Source: Patiria pectinifera
Lineage: Eukaryota > Echinodermata > Asteroidea > Valvatida > Asterinidae
Direction of reading: 5' to 3'
Assembly (NCBI GenBank): GCA_029964075.1
Contig: CM057140.1
Location: 5,908,643 to 5,972,642, forward strand
Length of the DNA stretch: 64,000 nucleotides
Shown piece after piece: positions 48,801 through 60,800 of this stretch. The position numbers and the translations under genes were made by a program. Numbering within the stretch: the stretch's first letter is position 1; each line of letters begins with the position of its first letter. The notes under the pieces are model-generated. The model had not been told where the DNA came from. It ran no database searches and worked only from the letters and a program-made list of their open reading frames with translations.

Positions 48801-51800
48801 TGTTTGCAAATGTTGTATATTCCCTTTAAAAGCGCCATTCTTTTTTGCAAGCAGAAATGTGGGTTTTACTTTGACGCCTCAAAGTGCATAACTAAAAATC
48901 ACGGAAACACAGCTAGCACCCCTCTGTTCGAAATAAAACATTCCCAAAGATATATAATCTTTGGGTCTGTTTACTTGAGCGGCTAATTTGACAGTCCTTT
49001 GTGTAGCCTACTTATCACCGCCAGTTTCCGACCCAGCTCCAGTTCACGCGTCTCGCATTTCTATTGGGTTACCCATGTACGGTCAGTTCGTTGTTCCATC
49101 TTCATATTCCGTTTTGATTGGCCGTTTCTTGTAACCTGAGCGAAAAGCTCATTGGATGGCGCGGAAAGAGAGAGGAGAGGCGGTCAGTACTAAGGATAAC
49201 AGTGTATCAGCCGGTTGTACCGGCTGATATTTTACACACACCACACGAAGTTAGGGTTAACGACTGCGGTGTGAGTCGATTTTCTCCCTTGATGCACTTA
49301 TTATATAGGCCCTACTCATGTTTTTAAGGGGGGGGGGGAGGCGAGGAGAGGCGGTCAGTACTGCAGTACTGCTGTGGTCGGTAAACCAGCAGCAAAGTAA
49401 CAGTAGAAACTTTATGAAACAAATTTCGTTTGATTTTGTCATGCGTAGGAAAACTAGGGTTCGGTCGTGTTATTTTAAGCACCAGCAGCAGTCGGGTAAG
49501 CTTCGAAGTGCGCCACATTAGGGAACACGACGTGCATGAAGGGGGAAAATCGAGAGAAAAAAAATGAATCACTCATATCTACTCACACCGCAGTCGTTAA
49601 CCCTAACTTTGTGTGGTGTGTGTAAAATATCAGCCGGTACAACCGGCTGATACACTGTTATCCTTAGTACTGACCGCCTCTCCTCTCTCTTTCCGCGCCA
49701 TCCAATGAGCTTTTCGCTCAGGTTACAAGAAACGGCCAATCAAAACGGAATATGAAGATGGAACAACGAACTGACCGTACATGGGTAACCCAATAGAAAT
49801 GCGAGACGCGTGAACTGGAGCTGGGTCGGAAACTTGCGGTGATAAGTATACATAAAGGACTGTCAAATTCGCCGCTCAAGTAAACAGACCCAAAGATTAT
49901 ATATCTTTTGGAATGTTTTATTTCAAACAGAGGGGTGCTAGCTGTGTCTCCGTGATTTTTAGTTATGCAGCTTGAGGCGTCAAAGTAAAATCCACAAAAT
50001 TTTCTGCTTGCGAAAAAAGAATGGCACTTTTAAAACGGGCGACATCGCTTTTAAAATAAAATTTCTGCTATAGCAGGAAATGGGAAAACGCAGTTGTCCA
50101 CTTTTGGAGCATCATAACTTTTGCACGTAACAATTTGAGATTTTTACTTGTCCACTTTTGAGGCACCAAGATTGTCGTAAAAGTAAAATCTAAATTTCTG
50201 CTAACAGAAAATTAAGTTTTTTAAAATCCAGTGAGGCCATTTCAAAAAATTAAATTACTACTAACAGAAAATTGGAAAATACAGTTGTCCACTTTTGACG
50301 CACCGTTCTTTTTTGCTAGTAAGAATTTGAGATTTTTAGTTGTCCACTTTTGAGGCACCCACATTGTCGTAAAAGTAAAATCAAAATTTTTGCTAGTAGA
50401 AAATTTGGTTTTTTTTAATCCGGTGTTGCCATTTTGGAAAACCTAAAATTCCACCAGCAGAAAATGAGAAAATATGGTTGTCCACTTTTGACGCTCCATA
50501 TAATCTGTCTTGAAGGTTATAGGAAAAGCTCCCAAAAAGCAGAAAAGTAAGACAATATCTAGATACTATTCGCCATGAAATATGTTGACAGTAATACTTA
50601 CCATGTTTTGATTTCTGTCCTATGTTGTTTGTTTGAGGGATCCACAAACAAATTAGGTGGAATTTCGGAAATTGTGTTTCGAGAGAAAGATCTGGAAAAC
50701 ATTAAAAATCGAGAACACGTTTTGAACAATACTTCTTTCTTTTACTGAGAACAAAGTTCAATGCGGTAATGTTATCATTTTTCCAAAGGATATGCATATA
50801 TCCCAAAATCTCTGATCAAAACACTTTAAACTTTATATTTACTTGTTTTTTACATCAAATTTCAAGTTTTTTTTCCAAACTAATGCATGCTTACATCCAG
50901 CTGAGGTTGATGACTCTACCAAAGGTGTGTGCCTTTAACAGTTGCAAACGGTTGTATTGTATCCATCTGTAATTAATAAAACGTATCTTTTAAATTCAAG
51001 GTTCAACGATCAAGGGTAGCGTCATCTTTCTTGGCCAACCCGTGGTTAGCACTTTTTGACACAACGGTTTGGCAGATTGTAAGGTTATAACGTTGTTAAA
51101 ATAAAGAATACATGTAGTTCACATGTTTCCAAATATATCTTTGGATTGTAGTTTACATATTTTCAAACATATCAACGGATTGTAGAAAATAAAAAAAGTA
51201 CCAACAAATGCTACCAAAGACTAATAAATATGCATATTTCATCTAACACAAGAAATGTGTTTATAATCAATTAGTTTGGTGGCGCATGGCTCGCGTATAT
51301 CACATGCATGTCACATCTGTTCGTCATTTGATGCGCGCATGCTATGGAAGCCTTTATTTGTCAAATAATAAATATTATATAACTAACATATACAGATCCT
51401 TGTCATGTAGTTGACGGAACTAACAGCACCTGACATTCAGCATTGCTCCCATACACGCCGGGGCTCAAAAAGTCCCATTCGCTCATGGAGAATGGGATTA
51501 ATTATATAACCGACATGCATGTCCTTGTCATTTGATTAGTGGAACTCACATCACGTGACATTCGTCATCGCTCCCATTTACGCCGCGGCTCAAAAAGTAG
51601 TATCCGCCCATGGGGAATGGGAAATATTATACAACACCTGAATAAATCCTCGTCATCTGATTGTTGGATCGTTGATCACATGTCTTGATTTATTCGTACC
51701 AATGCACGGCGCGCGCATGGCGCGCAACGCGCAGTGCAATGGTTGTACTATTGCACTGTGATTAGAAGTACCATTGCACTGTCACTGCACATGTTGTCGA

Positions 51801-54800
51801 TGGTGGCGCTTTGGTGTTTAAATTGGCAATAAAAGTTCTGAACTTATTGAACTGTTTGAGTTCTAAACTTATGGAAAAGTTTTAAGGCGAGATAAATTGA
51901 ATATTATAGTTCTCAACCTGTTGAACAGTTTGCATAATATGATAAGTCGGAACTTGTCAAATTTGTAAACAATTTTTAACCTGAATAATTTGGCTATTAA
52001 AAGTCAACCAATCAGATGACGAGGATTTATTCAGGTGTTATATCAAACAAATAATGAATGTTTTACGTTCGTGCAATAGAAAGAATAATTTCATTCGGTG
52101 ACAGATGAAATGTTCCATTCTACTCGGCTTCGCCTCGTGAAATGGAACATTTCATCTGTCACCTCACGAAATTATTCTTTCCATTGCACTCACAAACATT
52201 CATTACTTGTATACTATTCAACAGTTAGGATCATGACGTGGTATTTGTGCCCAAATGCATGCTGGTGTGCGCGTTCAGCGTTGTGCGTAGCGCGTATTGT
52301 TCCAAAGACCCAGCGCTATACAGCGTTGGGTTCAAACATGTTTGTGAAGGGGTGGTTTGGAAGAGAGAATACATTTTCCTCCGGTTTTGTATTAAAAAAA
52401 AAAAATCAAATATATCAAATGACAAGGATCTATATGTCAGTTATATAAAACAAATATTGAGTGGCTTTAAATTTTGAAATGGGTAACGCCGATTGCTTCA
52501 CGAGACGAATTTCAAAGATTTTGGACGAATCGGGATGCTAACAATTTGAACTATACTGAACCTTAAATGAAATCTAGTTGTGGTTTTTTGAAATTCAAAT
52601 TGAGAATTGAGCTTGGCAATGTTCGGGGACGAAATTAAAGTATCGATATAGACAATTCGTGTGATACAAGTGTTAAAATAACCGGGAAAACCTATATTTC
52701 TTACAATTGTTGGATCTGCAGTCCTTCAAAATTATCCGGGCCGAGTTCCTTCAAACTGTTTTTTGAAATTTTCCTGCGGAAAACAAAACCAAAAAAAATA
52801 GGTAATTTCTCCGAATATCTTCCTTATGCCCACTCTTATTCTTTATTAATATTTCATAAACCAGCCACAAAAAAAGTCCATAATGTTGTCAAGAAGTTAC
52901 CAAATCGACCTTTAGAGCTAGAATTGCGTTAGGATCGCGTCAACGCAGCTTTAGAAATATTGTCCAATAACATGAAATAAAAATATATGCGGAGCGCCCA
53001 CAATCTTAGACAAACTGTAGTGTACAAAAACTCCATGGGATTGTATAAGGGGCGTGGCTATTAACTCGCAAACAAACGGTGATAGGTCAACAAGGCAAGC
53101 CACGGCTTCGACGCTGTTACCAATACTGCTTTGGTACTAAACAAAGATGTCCCTATTATCTAAGAACCTCCTCCATTATGTTATTGTCTGTAAAGGACAG
53201 TTTAGGTCAAAAGAAGTCCCGGTTTCTTTGATGAAGCTGGCCTCAAAAATGGTGCGGCGACGCGCCCCCCCCCCTCCATTTTTTTCTTAAAATGTCGGCT
53301 GATGTCAAAGGGTTTCTTCAGACTGGAGTTTGCGGTGACCTCAGTAAGGCCATTAAGCTTAAAGCCGATGTCACACGGGGAAATTTTCGGGCAATTTTGA
53401 GGCAATAAAAGTTGCTGGCAATCTAGTTGCTCACAGATTGCCTTGTGTGTCATGTCATGCGATCCGAAAGCAATACGCTGGCAACTCGGAGGCAACGTCA
53501 ATTTTGAGTAGAATGGGTTTCTACTTTGAGGCAACGTTCGGAGGCAACCACCAATCAGTTTGCACAGACGGGATGACGTCATGTTTCACACTGCCGAAAA
53601 GTTTTTAGCGGTAGCCATTTTTTCGTCGTCACTAACGTTTTTCTCATCAAGAAATGACGGTTGCAGGTAGAACAGTGTGGTCTTATGACAAGGAGGTTTT
53701 TTATTGATTTCTACAAAGGTATGTTTTAGTTTTCATATGATTTGCAGGCCTAGACTAGAGTGGGTCGTAACAAAACAGGGTTCGCAAGTTACGTATCAGT
53801 GCTAGTCATGCTAGTGTATGTGCGTCCATGACACCGTATTGCATTTATTTCGTGATAATCGTATCTATTTCGTTATAATTGTATCTGCTTTGTGATAAAC
53901 AATCCAACCCACAGAAATAAGGGCTTAATTATGTTTCAAAAATAGTTAGTAGCATTTAAAACCAACAGGAGTTTCGTGAATAGAGGGCAGGGTGTTGAAT
54001 TTTTGAGGGAAAGGCGCAACACAAAGATCGCACTAGCACTATTTTTGATCACCATATACTGCACTTCTCCGAGCTCCGTGTATTGTGAGCCACACCCAGC
54101 TGTCAAACGTTCTCTGTGGGGAAAAGTTGAGTTTGACGATCGCGATTATTTTTTTTTACACGGAGGAAGTCGGTACAGGGGCGAATCCAGGAATGTTTGC
54201 AGGGGGTCTCATCAGCAAAAAAAAAACATGTGAAATGTAAATAGATTTGTTTTCTTCAGACACTTGGCATTGGTAAAATCAATAGGGGGAGGGGGTGGCT
54301 CGTACCATACTTTCAATGGGGGCCCTGTTCAAATCCAACGATCATCAACACTATATGTACATTTTGGCTCCTATCAATGCAAGGCATTTGTTAAATCCTG
54401 CCATTTTTTTCATAGTTGTTCTGATGTCTTGCGGTTATTTTGACACCAATTTTATGAAAAAAGGCATGAGTTCGCCACGAAATGTCCATTTCCCAACACA
54501 GGTAGGCCTAAATGTGAACTTTTCCCATGAAATTACATGCACATGAAAGCGTGCATGATAAGTGTCGACTAACAGATTGATTGAAGCTGTGCAAATGCAC
54601 TACAAAATTTAAATTGGGAAAAAAAAAGCATTTGTATTGATGCTTTGACATTGTGGAACATGAAAATGTAACTTTTTGTCATACTAATTCTTTTTGGTCA
54701 TACTAATTAACTTTAGAGGGGCGCGAAGAGCACGGAGGGGGCGGGGATGCACGCCCCCCCCCCCCTCCGTGTACATTTTGGCTCCTACCGTCGCAATACA

Positions 54801-57800
54801 TTTAATAAATTCTGCCAAGTTTCTCTGACAATTATTCTGATATCTTGCGACTATTTTCACACCAAGTTTATGTAAAAATAAACAACAAAACATTTTAACA
54901 GGTGGAATTGAAACGTTACAGAGAGATGTTTGGGAGTCGTTTTATTATGGAGATATTAACTTCTTCAAATAACGGGTTATAATGTGAAAGCACAGGTAGC
55001 AGGTCCTGGCGAATTAAGAAACAGATGATATAGAACATATCAGTTTCCCATTTTGAAGCTAAAGATTTATTTGAAGCTTCAGGGGAAGTGGGTATAGGCT
55101 GACAGACCTGTTCAGTTCAAATATCGTAAAAGGTTGTGCACTTTGAGAATAAAGCATACAACTTAGTACATTGGTTCCTTGTGCAATGAATGTAATGATC
55201 AGATGTGAGAAAATGTTTCATATTTGCCTTCTGCCTCGATTTTCGAGGATGGACAGGGACATTTGCCCCACCCCCATTAAATGACCAGTAATGACTTTGC
55301 GCCTCTTTTTCATTTCCTTTTCCCTTTTTTCTCCCTTTTTTCTCATTTCTTTTGGCTTTTCCAGGGGGCAAAGGTTGTGCACTTTGAGACTAAAGCATAT
55401 TTACTTCGTTCATTGGTTCTTCATGCAATGAATGTAATGATCGGATGTGAGAAAATGCTTCATATTTGCAATCTGGTCCCTTTCGAGAGGTCAATTAACT
55501 TTGTATAAACTCTTTATTTATATTTAAAGATGTACGGAATTATTCAAACCCTACTTTTCCACGACCCGTATCTTATTTTACGATACGAATTCTTACTTAC
55601 GTTGATAATGAACTTTCAAAGGTGGGGAAAGTCCATAGCTGGTCAAGTTATGGGCGTCGCCAGAATTTTTTTCTAGAGAGGACAAAGCATTGTTCCTCCC
55701 CCCCAACAAAATCCCTGTTTTCTTCCAGCGTATTTCGATTTTTCGAGGATGGACAGGGACATTTCCCCCCCCCCCCCCCATTAAATGACCAGTAATGACT
55801 TCGCGCCTCTTTTCCCTTCCCTTTTCCTTTTTTTTTCTCTTTGTTTTTCTCCTTTTTTGGCTTTTCCGGGGGGGGGGGCAAAGGTTGTGCACATTGAGAC
55901 TAGAGCATATTTACTTCGTACATAGGTTCTTCATGCAATGAATGTAATGATCAGATGTGAGAAAATGTTTCATATTTGCCTTCTGGTCACTTACGAGTTG
56001 TCAATTAACTTTGTGTAAACTCTTTATTGATATTTAAAGATGTACGGAATTATTCAAACCCTACTGTTCCACGACCCATATCTAATTCTACGATATGAAT
56101 TCTTACTTACCATGATAATGAACTTTCAAAGGTGGGGAAAGTCCACAGCTGGTGAAGTTATGGACGTCGCCAGGATTTGTTTTCTAGAGGGTACAAATAA
56201 CAGTTCCCCCCCCCCCCCAAAAAAAATATATATCTCTGTACTCTTCCAGCGTATTTCGATTTTTCGAGGGTGGACAAGGACATTTGCCCCCCCCCCCTTA
56301 ACTAATCAGTAATGACTTCGTGCCTCTTTTCCCTTCCCTTTTCCCTTTTTCTCTCCCTTTTCCCCCTTTTGTTTTGCTTTTCCGGGAGGGGGCCCCTTGC
56401 CCCCCTCGCGACGCCCATGTGAGAGATCAGCGGTCTTTGTATACCCATCTTCCACTGTTACTTCAAAATGCAAATTTTTCATGTTTCAAGTTTAAAAAAA
56501 ATTCACCAATTAATTTTGATTATTGTTCTACAGGATCTCACAAATTAAGACCCCAATAACGATTTTGTTATTTAGAGCATCCGATCCCAATGTCCCTTAA
56601 TTTCATGCGCGGCGACGCACGTGCAACATAACATACATGCTTAAATTATAATAGGCAAGCCGGAAAAAGTAACAACAGCTTACCAGCAAGTTTGATAAAA
56701 AGGTTAGAAAATATGGGTGGTTAAAGTGAGCTAGAAATTATGTTTCATGGTTGGGTGAAGCGCTTTGGCTACTTTGATTCTGTGCAAAGATCATAAATCA
56801 GAAGTATTGCAGAATGAAAATGATAAGGTAAACAAAGTTAATTGAACTGTCCTAGAGCAACGGACATCTGATATGCTGTCCCAACATTGGAAATTATTTA
56901 CTAAATTATTATTTAGTACCTCTGTGAAGTTTCAATTCAACCTGTTTCAATTCAACCTGTTGAAATGCTTGCGACTTTCGATGTGTAACGTGTAATGGAA
57001 AAGTTAACATTTAAGCCTATACCTGACGAAGGTATGCCCCTTTTTCATAAACCCGGTGTCAAAATAACCGCAAGACATCAGAACAACTGTCAGAGAAACT
57101 TGGCCGAATTTAATACATGAATTGTGACGATATGAGCCAAAATGCATACGGAGGGGTTGCAGCCCGCCCCCTCCGCGGTGTTCGCACCGCTCTTAAGTTA
57201 TTTAGCATTACCAAAAGGAACTCTTTAGCTATACTTCCATGTTCCACAAGTGCCAAGGCATCAATAAAAATGGTTTCATTTCCCCAATTTAAATTGTGTA
57301 GTACATTTACACAGTTTTAATTCGATCTGTTCGGCACTGTCATGCCCGCTTTCATGTGCATGTACTTTTCAATGGGAAAAGTTAACATTTTAAGCCTACC
57401 TGTGTTTGAAAATGGACATTTCGTGACAAAGTTGTGCCCTATTTTCATACACTTGGCGTCAAATTAACCGAAAGACATCAGAACAACTGTGAAATAAACT
57501 TGACAGGATGTAACAAATGCCTTGCGACGATAGGAGCCCAAATGTACAGAGTGGGGGGGGGGGGGGGTTGAGGCCCCGCCCCCTCCGCGCTTTTCCGCCG
57601 CTCTTAAGTAAATAAGTCTGACCTAAAACCACTATTAAGTTATATTTTGTATATTCCATGAGTGTTAAGGCATCAATACAAACTGATTTCATTTTCTCCT
57701 TTACAGCAGAGTTGCAACGGTATCAGCGAAAAGAAACAAAAAAGGGGTGACGGCCACGCCCATCCTCCGCGCTTTTTCAGGCCGTTCTTAAGTTAATCAA

Positions 57801-60800
57801 ATCTTCCAAGCTATCAAATGATACTGGTTTTGTTCTTGTTTGCAAAATGTTGATTAAATGCAAAATTGGCCCCACTTGGCATGGCGCCAATGGGCCTTGG
57901 TCTGATCTAGCAAAACTTAAGAATGGCCATTCTGTGATCAGGGTCGATAGTACTATGCTTTAAGACAATCAGGGGATTTGTTCCCGAGATTTTGATTAAA
58001 CACTGTCCGGCTCTCAGTCTAATTTTGCAGTAGTCGGGATCCATTCGCAGACTGTGTCACAATTTTGGGATTGAGCGATGGTCGTGTATCTGGAACCGGC
58101 CATCTGTGATCTGGGTCGATGACACTATGCTTTAAGACAATCAGGTGATTTGTTCCACGTTAAAATTGTGCAGCAGCAGGATTTCAATTAAACCAGTAAT
58201 TTCGAGGTTTTGAGATATAATCTGACATTAAAAAACAACCTTTTTTCTATTTATGCCAACGCACCCACCCATACACAGGCTTAGAAGTGGGGTACTTCCT
58301 TTGTTCTCGTGAAGTAACATTTGGCAATGTCTTACACTAATGTAAAAATGCTCTATTTTAACCAGAATTCATAAATACCCTCGCCGCCGGCTTGGGTAAT
58401 TATCAGCACCCAGACAACTACCCTCGCCTCCGGCTCGGGTAATTATCAGCACCCAGACTCTAAGCGGTCTTAAACAGAGTGATTAAAACCTGTCGAACAC
58501 ACATTTATTCCCTCATTAATTTCCTGGGCTGAAATTCAGACTTAATATCCCTTTTCTCAAACTCTTCCATTTGCGACAAATCAACCCACCTTTGAAATTT
58601 CTAGTTTTTGAGTAAAATCCATCTATCTACCAAAACGGTACCCCGCAAGTCGGTGGGCATTTCTTGTGGGGTACCTCCCATTGTTCCGGTACCCCATAAG
58701 GCAGTGTTTGTACACGCACAGCTACGCGCAAACCAGAAACGGGAGATTGTCTCTCCCCCCCCCCCCCATCCCTGCTTTATATTTCTTAACACCACGAGAG
58801 TTACTTTATTTTATCGCGGTTTTGTGTAATAACATTAACGTGACTAATTATTGTGTATGTATCGACCTTGGATAGAAATAAAGTCAAATTAGCACGAACC
58901 CAAATGTGAATGTAGTGTAACGCTCATTGAAATTCATTCTTAAATCATAATAACTCGTTTTGTATTACATGTTGCTGGTATATGTAAACAATGACAGTTA
59001 AGGAATGAAAAGGGGAAAAAAACTTACAAAGTATCCATGTTCTTCGGGCCAGTCAATTCCTTGGCTGATATGGTTGATATGTTGTTTCTGTCCAGATATC
59101 TGATTGAGCCAATACATTCGAGTGGAAAATATAGCTCTGTTTCAGATGTTTCACTTTGATATCATCATTTATTCATTCAAAATCAAGTAATTCTGAGCTC
59201 AATCACGCCCCTTAACTCTATTTTGGACCCCATCAAAGTCTGGAAAGATGCTCCCTCATTTGCCCAGACATATTGACATATTTAAATCGCTTTCACTTGA
59301 CATTATAACCAACTCCAGGGACAAAGCTTTGGCACAATTTTCAACTACACCAATATGTACTGATAGCTCTCTGTTGCAAATCACAGTAGCATAATTGCTA
59401 ATTTGTCTTCTCTGAATGTTGTTTTGTTTATGTTGGACTCATTCGTCATTAAACTAATCTACGAATTAGTCAAACACGACAACTACTGCAAAAATGATGT
59501 TTAATTACAGAATATCCATGTTGACAACATAATAGGTTCTTACACAAAATACAAACTTCACTTAACATTCTTCTCCATTTTATGACGGTAATAGTTATAA
59601 AAAAGCCTTTTCGTTTGATACTCACAAATGTTGAAGGTCGGTGCAACTCTTGAATGCACCCGCTTCAATACTAGTCAAATCATTCCCGGTTAAGATCCTG
59701 CAAAAAAAAAAATGTATCTTAAAGATGCGCTCTTCTTGCTTTTTTTCGAATTTCATTCCAACCTTTTTTTAAAGTTAATAATGTTATGGCGATAATGTTA
59801 TTCACTTTTAAATGCAACAGCGACCGAAAATAAAATCCTCCCACGTTTAGTATTACTTTACAATTTCGAATTATTGGCGACTAGACAATAATTCCGTTCT
59901 CGCGTGGTAGTCTGGCTCCCGCCGCAATATCGATATGTACAGACCGGGCGCCAGTGTGCTCGAAAAGCAGATCTGTGTTGTGCCTAAAACTAAAACTAAT
60001 TTTTCAGAGGTTGAGGTTTCTGCAAACGAGGTTTAAGATACAGTATAAGCTCGCTCGGGACGGGGTCGGTAGACTTGAGATATTAGACTTGAGATACGTA
60101 CAAGTGACATTCTTATTATGACCAATAATAAAAAACATTGTTCAAACTTACAGATGTGACAACTTGGTACATCTTGCGAATGTATCTTTACCGATCGCCC
60201 TTATTTTGTTGCCTTCGAAATTCCTACAATAGAAACCAAAATTGTAATATAAGTTAATTGTCTTGCATTATTATCATCAAGGTAATATAGCAACGACAAA
60301 CTCCCCTGATAAGCCAGCGCATGCATCACAGCTGCAATATCTACTTTATAAAAATACAACACAATCAAGCCTTAGCATTTAGACTTTTGTATTACAACAT
60401 CAAAGAATACGGAAGCGTAGAAGGGCCAAAAAAAAGTAAGAAAAATGTATTTACTATCTCGCCGCGGCGAGTTACTATCTCGCCGCGGCGAGTTACTATC
60501 TCGCCGCGGCGAGTTACTATCTCGCCGCGGCGAGTTACTATCTCGCCGCGGCTAGTTACTCCCCCGCCGCGGCTAGTTACTATCTCGCCGCGGCGAGTTA
60601 CTATCTCGCCGCGGCGAATTACTATCTCGCCGCGGCGAATTACTATCTCGCCGCGGCGAATTACTATTTTGTATAAGTTAGCGTCAGGCACGACAATCGC
60701 GATCCCTCCGGGTCCTATGGAACGCCAAAGAGGCAGCAGCGTAGCCAGGGTTCTCAATTCTCATCCTAGGGGACGTGAGAGGGGGTGGGGGACTTGAGGT

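Noticed and set aside
56090-56140. Exon-like CTTAC-bounded block in the 55-56 kb repeats
   Set aside because: The same sequence recurs in the tandem repeat units and gives no LRR pattern in any frame.
60455-60668. CRISPR-like regular repeat spacing
   Set aside because: The units are contiguous with no unique spacers, in an animal genome; it is a satellite inside a fold-back element.
60321-60797. Frames rich in TISPRRV or GEIVTRR repeats (158 and 121 codons)
   Set aside because: They are translations of the 21-bp palindromic satellite on both strands; no initiation context or domain.
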